In this document: one piece after another, positions 1-9,513 of the stretch
How positions within the stretch are numbered: position 1 is the first letter of the stretch
Layout: each line of letters opens with the position of its first letter
From: Pinisolibacter aquiterrae
GTDB taxonomy: Bacteria > Pseudomonadota > Alphaproteobacteria > Rhizobiales > Ancalomicrobiaceae
Reading direction: 5' to 3'
Length of the DNA: 64,000 nt
Assembly: GCF_019160155.1 (NCBI RefSeq)
Contig: NZ_JAFNIH010000041.1
Location: forward strand, 352,871-416,870
Made by a program: the position numbers and the translations under genes
Notes under the pieces: model-generated
What the model was told of the DNA's origin: nothing
Seen by the model: the letters and a program-made list of their open reading frames with translations, nothing else
The model's database searches: none

Positions 1-486
1 CGCCGCCTGGGGCAGGTGGTGATAGCCGCGATCGAAGTAGACGAGGCCGCCCGAGGCGGCGCCGCGCCGGATGTCGAGCACGTCGCAGAAGAAGACGGAA
101 TGCGTGCCGACGTCCTGGATCGCGGCGATGCGGCAGTCGAAGTTGACGAGTGCCCCGGCGAGGGCCGGGCTGCCGGTCGCGAGCCGGTCCCAGGCGACCT
201 GTTCGAACCGCTCCTCCATGGTCACCTCGCGGGAGGCGAAGAGACCGGAGAGCCCTTCCTGATCGGCGGCCAGGAGATTGACGCAGAGCACCCCGTTCTC
301 GGCGAAGAAGCGGTGCGTCCACGAGCCCTTGTTCTGGCAGACGATCAGGGTCGGCGGCGTGTCGGTGACCGAGCACACGGCGGTGGCGGTGAAGCCGGCG
401 CGACCGGACGGTCCGTCGGTGGTGACGACGTTGACGGCGCTGCCGAGCAGCGCCATCCCGTCGCGAAAGCGTTTGACGTCGAGCAT
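1..486 (-). CDS. iacG: Flavin reductase, IacG-like (3' end outside window)
   Basis: This is a flavin reductase domain protein of the HpaC/RutF type, which would use NAD(P)H to make reduced flavin for a partner monooxygenase in the cytoplasm. The ATG lies at 486-484 and 162 codons remain open to the window edge, so the C-terminus is missing. Reading the minus strand shows the family pattern: MLDVKRFRDGMALLGSAVNV near the start, then TATAVCSVTDTPPTLIVC and FAENGVLCVNLL. It is the last visible gene of a minus-strand run with an acyl-CoA-dehydrogenase-like monooxygenase, a small IacB-like protein and an SDR. That neighbourhood is the reason for calling it the reductase partner of IacA; the enzyme family alone would not specify it. 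Confidence 0.8.
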   Translation of the reverse strand, partial: MLDVKRFRDGMALLGSAVNVVTTDGPSGRAGFTATAVCSVTDTPPTLIVCQNKGSWTHRFFAENGVLCVNLLAADQEGLSGLFASREVTMEERFEQVAWDRLATGSPALAGALVNFDCRIAAIQDVGTHSVFFCDVLDIRRGAASGGLVYFDRGYHHLPQAA

Positions 487-523
487 CCCGAGACCTCGTG
501 GGCAAGGCGGGGAGGCGGGGTCT

Positions 524-1264
524 TCAGCGCATGAAGAGGCCGCCGTTGAGATCCCAGGCGGCGCCGGTGACGAAGCCGGCGGCCGGGGAGGCGAGGTGGA
601 CGACGGTGTCGGCCACGAAGTCGGGGTCGCCGAGCGAGCGCACCGGGATCGTCTCGACGATCTTGGCGAGCTTCTCCGCCGGCACCAGGGCATGCACCGA
701 GGGCAGATCCATCGGCCCCGGCGCGACCGCGTTGACCGTGACGCCGGAGGCGCCCAGTTCGCGGGCGAAGATCTTGGTGAGCGTCAGGATCGCCCCCTTG
801 GAGGAGGCGTAATGGGCGCCCGAGGCGGTGCCGCCGTTCTGCCCGGCGAGCGAGGCGAGATTGACGATCCGCCCGTATCCGGCCGCAGCCAGATGGGCGC
901 CGAAAACCTGACAGCCGAACAGCGTGCCGCGCAGATTGACCGCCAGCACCCGGTCGAACTCCTCCGCGGTGATCTTCATCACCGGCGTGGTCGGGGTCAG
1001 CGCGGCATTGTTGACGGCGACGTGGAGCGCGCCCCACTTCGCCAGGATCGCCGCCAGCGCGGCCTCGAAATCGGCCTTCGAGGTGACGTCGAGGGCGAGC
1101 GCCATCGCGGTCTCGCCGGAGGGATCGAGCGCGGTCGCGACTTCGGCGACGCCCGCGACGGCGACGTCCGTGACCGCGACCCGGTATCCGGCGCGATGCA
1201 GCGCCTCGGCGATGGAACGGCCCAGGCCCTGGGCGGCGCCGGTGACGACGGCGACCTGTTGCAT
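524..1264 (-). CDS. iacE: Short-chain dehydrogenase/reductase, IacE-like
   Basis: A 246-residue classical SDR with a Rossmann fold. It has the cofactor motif TGAAQGLG (residues 8-15), NNAA at 85-88, Ser138 and the catalytic Tyr152-x3-Lys156 (YASSK), and it ends in the usual GAAWDLNGG segment. It lies between the IacB-like gene (73 bp away) and the flavin reductase (37 bp away) on the same strand. In characterised iac clusters the SDR IacE acts on hydroxylated indole intermediates produced by IacA. By neighbourhood this protein is assigned that role; on sequence alone it is only a generic NAD(P)-dependent oxidoreductase. Confidence 0.8.
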   Translation of the reverse strand: MQQVAVVTGAAQGLGRSIAEALHRAGYRVAVTDVAVAGVAEVATALDPSGETAMALALDVTSKADFEAALAAILAKWGALHVAVNNAALTPTTPVMKITAEEFDRVLAVNLRGTLFGCQVFGAHLAAAGYGRIVNLASLAGQNGGTASGAHYASSKGAILTLTKIFARELGASGVTVNAVAPGPMDLPSVHALVPAEKLAKIVETIPVRSLGDPDFVADTVVHLASPAAGFVTGAAWDLNGGLFMR

Positions 1265-1337
1265 GATCGAAATCCTCTCGAGATGGCGATGGGGGCGCCC
1301 GGGGCATTCCCCGGGCGCGAGCGTCAGGCGCGGCGGC

Positions 1338-1697
1338 TCATTCGGGGATGACGAGTTCGCGGCCGACCCGGGCCTCGACCCGCATGTACTTCCACAGCTT
1401 GTAGGTGCCGTCGCCGACCGGCGTGACGCGGAAGAGGTTGCAGGCGGCGGTCACCGTCTCGATGTCCGGCACGTCGGCCAGCACATAGGTGGTCCACGGC
1501 CAGTTCAGCGACGGGCCGACCATGATCTGGTCGTCGTCGAGATTGCCGAGAACCTTGACGCCCGGCAGCTTGCCGATGCCGTTCATCATCGCCGAGAAGG
1601 CGACCCACACGTCCTTGGCCTCGGCCTGGGTGGCGTCGAAGAAGTTCTGGTTGACGCCGATGCAGAACAGGGTGCGGAGGGGCTTCTTGTCGCTCAT
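1338..1697 (-). CDS. iacB: Small IacB-like protein of the indole-acetate cluster
   Basis: A 119-residue protein with no transmembrane segment or signal peptide. The sequence looks like a single alpha/beta domain with a hydrophobic start (LRTLFCIGVNQNFF) and a conserved-looking WPWTTYVLADVPDIE segment in the middle. IacB proteins of known iac clusters are of similar size and are encoded next to iacA, which is also the arrangement here (17 bp downstream of iacA). Its exact chemical role is not established; a helper or dimeric barrel role is possible. The assignment rests mainly on size and position, so it is less certain than that of its neighbours. Confidence 0.62.
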   Translation of the reverse strand: MSDKKPLRTLFCIGVNQNFFDATQAEAKDVWVAFSAMMNGIGKLPGVKVLGNLDDDQIMVGPSLNWPWTTYVLADVPDIETVTAACNLFRVTPVGDGTYKLWKYMRVEARVGRELVIPE

Positions 1698-1714
1698 GGA
1701 TCGTCTCCGAAGGG

Positions 1715-2878
1715 TCAGAGGTAGCCGGGAAGGGGGGCGAGGCCGAACAGCATGGCGCCCGCGTTCTGGTAGGTGATGTCGCCCATGAAGGCGTGCTGGG
1801 TGACGACCTGGACGTCGCGTACCTGCGCGGCGAGCGGGCTCGCCTCGTAGACGCCGGTCATGCCGGTCAGCATCTGAGCGCGACGGGCGACGTCGGCGCC
1901 GACCCGGGTGGCATGGGTCGAGGAGAGACGCAACATCGACACTTGGTCGGGTGTCGGCGTCTCACCGGCGAGGAGCACGGTCCAGACGTCGTCGATCGCC
2001 TCGTAGAAGAAGGCCCGCGCGGCGCGCAGCTCCGCTTCGATCTTGGCCATCTCGAGCTGCACGTAGACGCGGTCGCCGAGCTTCGGCGCGCCGGTGACCG
2101 AGGCGCGGCCGGCGGCCATCGCGATCACCTCGTCGATCGCCGAACGGGCGATGCCGAGCGCCACCACGGCCAAGACCTGGGTGGCGAAGGCGAGCGCCGG
2201 GTAGCGATAGAGCGGCTCGTCGAGGCTCGCCCCGCCGCCGCGCACGAAGGTCCATTCCTCCGGCACCACCACGTTCTCGACGACGAGATCGTGACTGCCG
2301 GTGCCGAGGAGGCCCGAGACCTCCCAGTTCTTCTCGATCCGCGCCGAGGACTTCGGCATCACCGCCATGCGCGGCAGGCTCGAGCCGGTGTCCGACTTCG
2401 GCGCGATGCCGACGCCGACCACGTCGGCGCCCATCGATCCGCTCGACCAGCTCCAGCGGCCGGAGACCTGGAAGCCGCCCTCGACCCGGGGCGCCGGCTG
2501 CGGCGGGAAGATGCCGCCGGCGAAGACCACGTCGGGGCCGTTCGCGTAGAGTTTCGCCAGCGTCTCGACCGGCAGCGCGGCCAGATAGACGCCGCCGATG
2601 CCGAAGCTCGCGACCCATCCGGCCGAACCGTCGGCGGTGGCGATGGTCTCGATCAGGCGGCAGAACTCGGCCGGCGAAACCTCGTCGCCACCGAACCGCT
2701 TGGCCACCAGCGCCCGATAGACGCCGAGGGCGCGGAAGCGCTCGATGATGTCCTGCGAGATGAAGCGCTGGGCCTCGAATTCCTTGCGACGCGACCGGAT
2801 CTCCGCGAGGAGGTCGGGAAGGTCGTCGGCGGGGGCGGGCGCGGCGGTGCGCAGCGACACTCGGGTCATCTTGTCCAT
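1715..2878 (-). CDS. iacA: Flavin-dependent monooxygenase, acyl-CoA dehydrogenase fold, IacA-like
   Basis: A 387-residue protein of the acyl-CoA-dehydrogenase-like flavin monooxygenase group (the IacA / HpaH / DszC type). It is predicted to hydroxylate indole-3-acetate with reduced flavin supplied by the downstream reductase. It shows an N-terminal helical domain, the central beta domain around GGFQVSGRWSWSSG and GTGSHDLVVENVVVPEEW, and a C-terminal helical domain. No acyl-CoA-type catalytic Glu context was recognised. The start is placed at the ATG at 2878, four bases after a GGAG; a second ATG nine bases on (2869) is an alternative. The frame stays open upstream to 3730, but that extension has no protein-like character and lies in the control region. 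Confidence 0.78.
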   Translation of the reverse strand: MDKMTRVSLRTAAPAPADDLPDLLAEIRSRRKEFEAQRFISQDIIERFRALGVYRALVAKRFGGDEVSPAEFCRLIETIATADGSAGWVASFGIGGVYLAALPVETLAKLYANGPDVVFAGGIFPPQPAPRVEGGFQVSGRWSWSSGSMGADVVGVGIAPKSDTGSSLPRMAVMPKSSARIEKNWEVSGLLGTGSHDLVVENVVVPEEWTFVRGGGASLDEPLYRYPALAFATQVLAVVALGIARSAIDEVIAMAAGRASVTGAPKLGDRVYVQLEMAKIEAELRAARAFFYEAIDDVWTVLLAGETPTPDQVSMLRLSSTHATRVGADVARRAQMLTGMTGVYEASPLAAQVRDVQVVTQHAFMGDITYQNAGAMLFGLAPLPGYL

Positions 2879-3608
2879 CGTCTCCGTGTCCGGGTCGGCG
2901 TTCGTCGGGACGCGACCGCCCGGTCGCGGCGCCGGAGGCGTCGCGTCGCAAGGGTTCGTCCGGAGGAACGTCGTCGTGGGCTCGAACCCGTCGCGGGCGG
3001 ACGCCCCGTTCGGGCCGTCGCTTCGATCCACGCTGTCGAGGCTGGCCCAAATTACTTGATTAGTCAAATGATCTTGGAAGCGATGAATCGGGCGTCTGCA
3101 CGAATTTTCAGTCGAATCCGGGCACTCGCGGGCACCGCACAAAGCTCTCTCGAGATGGCGATGGCGGTTCTCAAAGTATTGAGGAACAACGGTTTTATAA
3201 GGGTAACCCCATAAGGGATACCACGCATTATTGCGGTGCAAATTGCGTGAAAAATACCCTGTTGCTGAAATTTGCGGCATCGCGGTACGTATAATTTCGC
3301 ATCGAAAAGCAGTTCCTCCTGTTGACGGGGTCCGGGGATCGCGGTTTGATGTCCGTGAAATCACGGATCGAGAGAAAACGACCTCCCGAGCCGTGGTCCT
3401 CCCGAGGGAGGAAGCGTCCCCGATGGTTCGGGGTACGGTCGACGTACCAGGTGAAAACGATTGTGGGCTCGAGGCCCGCGAGGCTTCGGCGTCGCGGGTG
3501 GACGACGACCCGTGTCCGCTTCTCCGCCGTGCCTCGGCCGACCGATCGCACTCCACCGCCTTCGTCCGCCCGTCATGCTCGGCCGACGACCATACGAGGA
3601 GAAGTCCT
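2879..3608. promoter_or_regulatory. Divergent iacA / Liv transporter control region (730 bp, no gene)
   Basis: No credible gene is seen here; open frames crossing it are extensions of the flanking genes. The centre (about 3050-3310) is markedly AT-richer than the surroundings, as expected for promoters. It contains several inverted repeats: TTGA-4-TCAA at 3056-3067, GGTAACCC/GGGATACC at 3202-3222 (7 of 8 pairs, 5-nt spacer), GGTACG/CGTACC at 3432-3448, and a 16-bp imperfect palindrome at 2954-2969. A TATAAT hexamer on the plus strand at 3290-3295 is a possible -10 element for the transporter genes. A GTGGGCTCGA decamer occurs twice, at 2976-2985 and 3463-3472. Binding by the MarR protein encoded at 10447 is a reasonable guess. 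Confidence 0.55.
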
Positions 3609-4754
3609 TTGATCGCCAAGCCTCTCGCCCTCTCGCTCCTCCTCGGCGCCCTCGCCGTCGTCCCGGCCGCCGCCCAGGTCAAGATCGGCGTCGTGACGTC
3701 GTCGTCGGGCCCGATCGCGCTCGTCGGCATTCCTCAGAAGAACAGCGTCGCGCTGCTGCCGAAGTCGGCCGGCGGTCAGTCGATCGAATACATCGCCCTC
3801 GACGACGCCTCCGACCCGACCGCCACCGTCACCGCCTTCAAGAAGCTGATCTCGGAAGAGAAGGTCGACGCCATCATCGGTCCGTCGGGCACGCCGAACG
3901 CCATGGGCGTGATCAACTTCGCCGCCGAGAGCGGCACGCCGATGCTCGCCCCGGTCGGCAGCGCCGCGATCATCCTGCCGATGACCGAGCCGAAGAAGTG
4001 GGTGTTCAAGACCACCCAGAACGACGGTCTCGTCGCCGACAAGCTGATCGAGCACATGGTCAAGACCGGCATCAAGACGGTCGGCTTCATCGGCACCGCC
4101 GACCCCTACGGCGACAACTGGCTCAAGGTCTTCACCGAAGGCGCCACCGCCAAGGGCATCAAGGTGGTCACCGCCGAGCGCTTCCAGCGTCAGGACACCT
4201 CGCTGACCGCGCAAGGGCTCAAGGTCACCGCCTCCCGTCCCGACGCGGTGCTGATCGCCGCCCCGGGGTCGTCCTCGGTGCTGCCCGAGACGACGCTGTT
4301 CGACCAGGGCTATCGCGGCAAGATCTACCAGACCCACGGCGCCGCGCTGCCGGACTTCCTCAAGCTCGGCGGCAAGAAGGTCGAGGGCACCATCCTCGCC
4401 GCGTCGCTGATGCTGGTTCTCGACGACATCCCGGACACCAACGTCTCCAAGAAGCTCGCCGTCGACTACGTCGCCGCCTACGAGAAGGCCTACGGCACCA
4501 AGCCCGCCACCTTCGGCGCCAACGTCTACGACGCCGGCCTGATGCTCCAGAGCGTCATCCCGGTCGCCCTGAAGACCGCCAAGCCCGGCACCCCCGAGTT
4601 CCGCGCCGCCCTGCGCACCGCCCTCGAGGGCGTCAAGGAACTGGCCGGCACCCAGGGCGTCTACAACCTCTCGCCCGAGGACCACTCCGGCTTCGACCAG
4701 CGCGGCCTCGAGCTGATCACCGTCTCCGGCGGCCAGTGGAAGCTCCTGAAGTGA
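3609..4754 (+). CDS. Liv-type ABC transporter substrate-binding protein
   Basis: A 381-residue periplasmic binding protein of the branched-chain amino-acid/amide family (Peripla_BP_6). A TTG start at 3609 is chosen because GAGGAGAAG lies at 3596-3604 and the following residues form a signal peptide (MIAKPLALSLLLGALAVVPA, cleavage near AAAQ). The mature part begins VKIGVVTSSSGP and has typical GPSGTPNAMGVINFA and GFIGTADPYGDNW segments. It is the first gene of a plus-strand transporter set (3609-8482) divergent from the iac genes. The substrate cannot be read from sequence; aromatic acids such as indole-3-acetate are plausible given the neighbourhood. A GC-rich stem-loop follows the stop codon. 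Confidence 0.9.
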   Translation: MIAKPLALSLLLGALAVVPAAAQVKIGVVTSSSGPIALVGIPQKNSVALLPKSAGGQSIEYIALDDASDPTATVTAFKKLISEEKVDAIIGPSGTPNAMGVINFAAESGTPMLAPVGSAAIILPMTEPKKWVFKTTQNDGLVADKLIEHMVKTGIKTVGFIGTADPYGDNWLKVFTEGATAKGIKVVTAERFQRQDTSLTAQGLKVTASRPDAVLIAAPGSSSVLPETTLFDQGYRGKIYQTHGAALPDFLKLGGKKVEGTILAASLMLVLDDIPDTNVSKKLAVDYVAAYEKAYGTKPATFGANVYDAGLMLQSVIPVALKTAKPGTPEFRAALRTALEGVKELAGTQGVYNLSPEDHSGFDQRGLELITVSGGQWKLLK

Positions 4755-4761
4755 CGCGACC

Positions 4762-4785
4762 GGGAGGGCGGTTCGCCGCTCTCCC
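4762..4785 (+). terminator. Stem-loop after the binding-protein gene
   Basis: Arms GGGAGGGCGG (4762-4771) and CCGCTCTCCC (4776-4785) pair fully with one G-U wobble around a TTCG loop. It lies 7 bp after the stop codon and before the permease gene, with no T-run. It is therefore more likely an RNA-stabilising or partial-attenuation structure that raises binding-protein yield than a full terminator. Confidence 0.5.
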
Positions 4786-4824
4786 TCTCGCCCCGCCTCC
4801 CGTCGTTCCGGAAGGAAGTCCGCC

Positions 4825-5862
4825 ATGAACATGCAGATCGTCATGTTGCTGGGCCAGGACGGCGTCACCAACGGTGCCGTCTATGCCCTGCTCGCCCTGT
4901 CGATCATGCTGGTCTTCTCGGTGACCCGCATTCTCCTCATCCCGCAAGGCGAGTTCGTCGCCTTCGCCGCCCTCACCATGGCGGCCATGCAGTCCGGCCG
5001 CGCGGTCCAACTGGGCTGGCTCGTCTTCGCGCTCGCGGTCGTCGCGACGCTGATGGACGCGGCGAAGGTCTGGCGCTCCAAGGGGCGCGAACCCTGGCCG
5101 CACGGAACGCTCGGTCTGCTCGCCGTCGCGGCGCTGGCGCTGGTGCTCACCAAGGTCCTTCCGCTCGACCGGATCGGCATGTTCGCCCAGGCCCTCCTCA
5201 CCATCGCCCTGGTGGTGCCGCTCGGGCCGCTGCTCTACCGCGTCTTCTTCCAGGCGATCGCCGCCGCCCATTCGCTGGTGCTGCTGATCGTCTCGATCGC
5301 CGTCCACGTCGCCCTGGTCGGCACCGGCCTTCTGATGTTCGGCCCCGAGGGCGGCAAGACCGAGCCCTTCTCGGACGCCTTCTTCGAGATCGGCCCGGCG
5401 ATGATCGCCAGCCAGACGCTCTGGGTGATCGCCGCCACGCTCGCCCTGATGGGCGGCCTCTGGGTCTTCTTCGGCAAGACCCTCTACGGCCGCGCCCTCC
5501 AGGCGACGGCCGTCAACCGGCTCGGCGCCGAACTGGTCGGCATCTCGCCCGATCTCGCCGGCCGCGCCTCCTTCACCCTCGCCGCTGCGATCGGCGTCCT
5601 CTCCGGCATCCTGATCGCCCCGATCACCACGATCTACTACGACAGCGGCTTCATCATCTCGCTGAAGGGCTTCGTCGGCGCCATCATCGGCGGTCTGACC
5701 AGCTTCCCCGTGGCGGCGCTCGGAGCGCTCTTCATCGGGCAGGCCGAAGCCTTCTCCACCTTCTGGGCGTCGAGCTACAAGGAGGTGATCGTCTTCACTC
5801 TCCTCCTGCCCGTGCTCGTCTGGCGTTCGCTCGCCCACACCCGCGTCGAGGACGAAGAATGA
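4825..5862 (+). CDS. Liv-type ABC transporter permease, LivH-like
   Basis: A 345-residue inner-membrane permease of the BPD_transp_2 family. It starts with the family-typical segment GVTNGAVYALLALSIMLVFS and contains a run of hydrophobic segments with the conserved GFVGAIIGGLTSFPVAALG region near residues 275-295. The ATG at 4825 follows GGAAGGA. The protein is somewhat longer than the common 290-310 residues because of a charged cytoplasmic insert near residues 73-92. It overlaps the next gene by 4 bp and would form the membrane channel together with the fused LivM part of that gene. Confidence 0.9.
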   Translation: MNMQIVMLLGQDGVTNGAVYALLALSIMLVFSVTRILLIPQGEFVAFAALTMAAMQSGRAVQLGWLVFALAVVATLMDAAKVWRSKGREPWPHGTLGLLAVAALALVLTKVLPLDRIGMFAQALLTIALVVPLGPLLYRVFFQAIAAAHSLVLLIVSIAVHVALVGTGLLMFGPEGGKTEPFSDAFFEIGPAMIASQTLWVIAATLALMGGLWVFFGKTLYGRALQATAVNRLGAELVGISPDLAGRASFTLAAAIGVLSGILIAPITTIYYDSGFIISLKGFVGAIIGGLTSFPVAALGALFIGQAEAFSTFWASSYKEVIVFTLLLPVLVWRSLAHTRVEDEE

Positions 5863-7714
5863 GCCCGCTCGCCCTGCCTCACCGCGCCCGCACCTTCCTG
5901 CGCGCGCCCGCCCGATGGTCGGTGGTGGCCGCGATCCCGATCGTCGCCCTTCTGCCGCTCGTCCTCACCGACTATCAGGTGACGCTGGCCGACAACATCG
6001 GCATCGCCGCCCTGGTCACCCTCGGCCTGGTGCTCCTGACCGGGGTCGGCGGCATGACCAGCTTCGGCCAGGCCGCCTTCGTCGGCATCGGCGCCTATTC
6101 CGCCGCCGTGATGGCGACGTTCCAGCCCGCCGATCTGCCGTTCGGCCTCTCCTTCTTCGCCGGTTCACCGATCGCCGGCTTGGTGCTGGGCCTCGTCATC
6201 ACGCTGAGCGTCGCCGGCATCCTCGGCGCGATCACCCTGCGTCTCTCCGGCCATTATCTGCCGCTCGGCACGATCGCCTGGGGCCTGTCGCTCTATTATC
6301 TCTTCGGCACGATCGAGGCCTTCGGCGGTCACACCGGCATCTCCGGGATCCCGGCCCTCAGCCTCTTCGGCATCACGCTCGATCGCGGCGAGGAGCTCTT
6401 CCGGCTGATCTGGGGCGTCGTGATCGTCGCGGTGATCGTCACCCTCAACCTGCTCGATTCCCGCCCCGGCCGCGCCATCCGCGCCCTGCGCGGCGGCCAG
6501 ATCATGGCCGAATCCATGGGCGTCGACACGTTCCGCGCCAAGATGACGGCCTTCCTCACCGCCGCCGTCTTCGCCTCGATCGCCGGTTGGCTCTATGCCC
6601 ACACCCAGCGCTTCGTCGCCCCCGCGCCCTTCAGCCTGCAGGCCGGTATCGACTACATGTTCATGGCGCTGATCGGCGGTGTCGGTCAGGTCTGGGGCGC
6701 GGTCGTCGGCGCCGCCACCGTCGTCATGCTCAAGGAATGGCTGCAGGATCTGCTGCCCCATCTCCTCGGACGCGTCGGCAACTTCGAGCAGATCGTCTTC
6801 GGTCTCCTGATCGTCGTGGTGATGCGCGAGATGTCGTCGGGTCTGACCGGACGCCTCGTCGAGGCCGTCCGCGCTCGCCTGCCGCGCGTCTCGATCGCCC
6901 CGGCCGGCGCCGATCTCGCCGCCGTCGAGCCGCTGCCGCGCTGTCCGATGCCGCCGCGCGGCACCACCATCCTCGAGGCGCGCGGCGTCACCCGTCGCTT
7001 CGGCGGTCTCGTCGCCAACGACGACCTGAGCTTCTCGGTCGCCGCCGGCGAGATCCTCGCGGTGATCGGTCCCAACGGCGCCGGCAAGAGCACGCTCTTC
7101 AATCAGCTCTCCTGCGTCGACGCTCCCACTTCCGGTGAGATCGTCTTCCGCGATCGACGCATCGACGGTCTCCCCTCGCGCGAGGTGGCCAAGGACGGCC
7201 TCGCCCGCACCTTCCAACACGTCAAGCTGTTGCCCACCATGAGCGCGCTCGAGAACGTCGCCCTCGGCGCCCATCTGCGCGGCAGCGACGGCATCGCCGC
7301 CGCCATGTTGCGCCTCGATCGCGCCGAGGAGGCCTCGCTCCTCGCCGAGGCGGAACGTCAGCTGACCCGCGTCGGTCTCGGCGAATATGCCGCCGCCGAG
7401 GCCGGCAGCCTCGCCCTCGGCCAGCAGCGCATCCTCGAGATCGCCCGCGCGCTCGCCTCCGATCCCTGCCTGTTGCTCCTCGACGAGCCGGCCGCCGGCC
7501 TGCGCTTCCGGGAGAAGGAGGCGCTCGCCGAACTGCTCGGACGGCTGCGCGCGGAAGGCATGGCGATCGTCCTCGTCGAACACGACATGGACTTCGTCAT
7601 GGAACTGGCCGACCGCGTCCTCGTCGTCGACTTCGGCCGCCAGATCGCCGAGGGCCTTCCGGCCGAGATCCAGTCGAACCCGGCCGTTCTCGAGGCCTAT
7701 CTGGGAGGCGTCGA

Positions 7715-7718
<4 letters not shown>
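5859..7718 (+). CDS. Fused Liv-type permease (LivM) and ATPase (LivG)
   Basis: One 619-residue chain carries two transporter subunits. Residues 1 to about 345 are a LivM-type permease with hydrophobic segments and the conserved GGMTSFGQAAFVGIGAY and ALIGGVGQVWGAVVGA stretches. After a proline/arginine-rich linker (about 345-370), residues 372-619 are a LivG-type ATPase with Walker A GPNGAGKST at 404-412, a signature-like LALGQQRILEIARAL and Walker B LLLLDEPAAGL. In most operons these are two proteins, as in the second Liv set at 18449-20208. The reading frame is continuous with no sign of an accidental join. The ATG overlaps the previous stop by 4 bp. Confidence 0.92.
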
Positions 7719-8478
<760 letters not shown>

Positions 8479-8482
<4 letters not shown>

Positions 8483-9513
8483 CCGCGACGGCCGATCGAG
8501 ACGGACGATGGCGCGTCTGCATCGCGGGCGCCGGAGCCATCGGAACCACGCTGGCGACCCGCCTCGCGGTCGCCGGCCATGACGTGAGCGTGGTCGCGCG
8601 CGGCGCGACCCGCGCCGCCATCGAGGCCGACGGCCTCACACTCACCGATCGCGAGGGCACGCATCACGCCCGCGTCGCCGCCGGATCGGCCGACGAACTG
8701 GGGCCGCAGGACGCGGTTCTGATCTGCGCCAAGGCGACCGATCACGCCACCCTCGCCCGCGCCGTCCTGCCGGTGGTGGGGGAGGGGACGCTGGTCGTCC
8801 CGGTCGTCAACGGCATTCCCTGGTGGTACTTCGAGGGCGTCCCCGGGCGCCATGCCGGCAGCGCCGTCGAGGCCGTCGATCCCGGCGGCCGGCTCAAGGC
8901 CGAGATGCCGCTCGACCGCATCATCGGCGCGGTCACCTACGTCACCGCCGAGCGCCTCGGCCCCGGCGTCGCGCGCTCCACCAATCCCTTGCGCATGGTC
9001 GTCGGCGAGATCGATCACACCGTCACCGACCGCGTCGAGGCGCTCGCCGCCGTGCTGCGCTCGGCGGGCATCGCCACCGAGGTCAGCGCCCGCATCCGCG
9101 ATCCGCTGTGGACCAAGGTGATCGGCAACATCACCTCCAATCCGCTCTCGGTGCTGACCGGCGCGACCTTGCGCGAGATCTACACCGATCCGACGCTGAG
9201 CCACGTCGCCCGCCAGTTGCTCGACGAGGCGCTCGTCACCGCCGCCGCCCACGGCGCCCGCATGGATCTCGACCCCGACGCCTTCCTGGCGATGGGGGCG
9301 AGCATGGGCGACATCCGCACCTCCATGCTCCAGGACTACGAAAAGGGCCTGCCGCTCGAACTCGCCGCCATCGGCGACGCCGTCGCCGAACTGGCCGAAC
9401 TCAAGGGGCTCGCCATGCCCCGCACCCGCACCATCCTCGATCTGGTCCGGTTCCGCGCCGCCAAGTCGCGCGCCGAAGCCGACGGACCCTCGCCGCGAAA
9501 GGACGTCGCATGA
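8479..9513 (+). CDS. Ketopantoate-reductase-family (PanE/ApbA) oxidoreductase
   Basis: A 344-residue NAD(P)H-dependent reductase of the 2-dehydropantoate 2-reductase family. It has the N-terminal dinucleotide motif GAGAIG (17-22), the CAKATDH segment that carries the family lysine, VVNGIPWW, and a C-terminal all-helical domain with LWTKVIGNITSNPLSVLTG. The ATG at 8479 is inside the livF stop (ATGA), so it is translated with the transporter. Family members outside pantothenate synthesis reduce other 2-oxo acids. The catabolic context suggests a substrate-specific reductase rather than housekeeping PanE, but the substrate is unknown. Confidence 0.82.

Noticed and set aside
2976-2990. tRNA T-arm-like sequence (GTGGGCTCGAACCC), with a related copy at 3463
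   Set aside because: The loop is CTCGAA rather than TTCRANY, the stem needs two wobble pairs, and no D-arm, anticodon arm or acceptor stem can be drawn around it. Kept only as a duplicated decamer in the control region.
2879-3730. N-terminal extension of the iacA reading frame to a 671-residue protein
   Set aside because: The extra residues are Arg/Ser/Thr-rich without family similarity, cross the AT-rich promoter region and overlap the start of the divergent binding-protein gene; an SD-like GGAG precedes the internal ATG at 2878.
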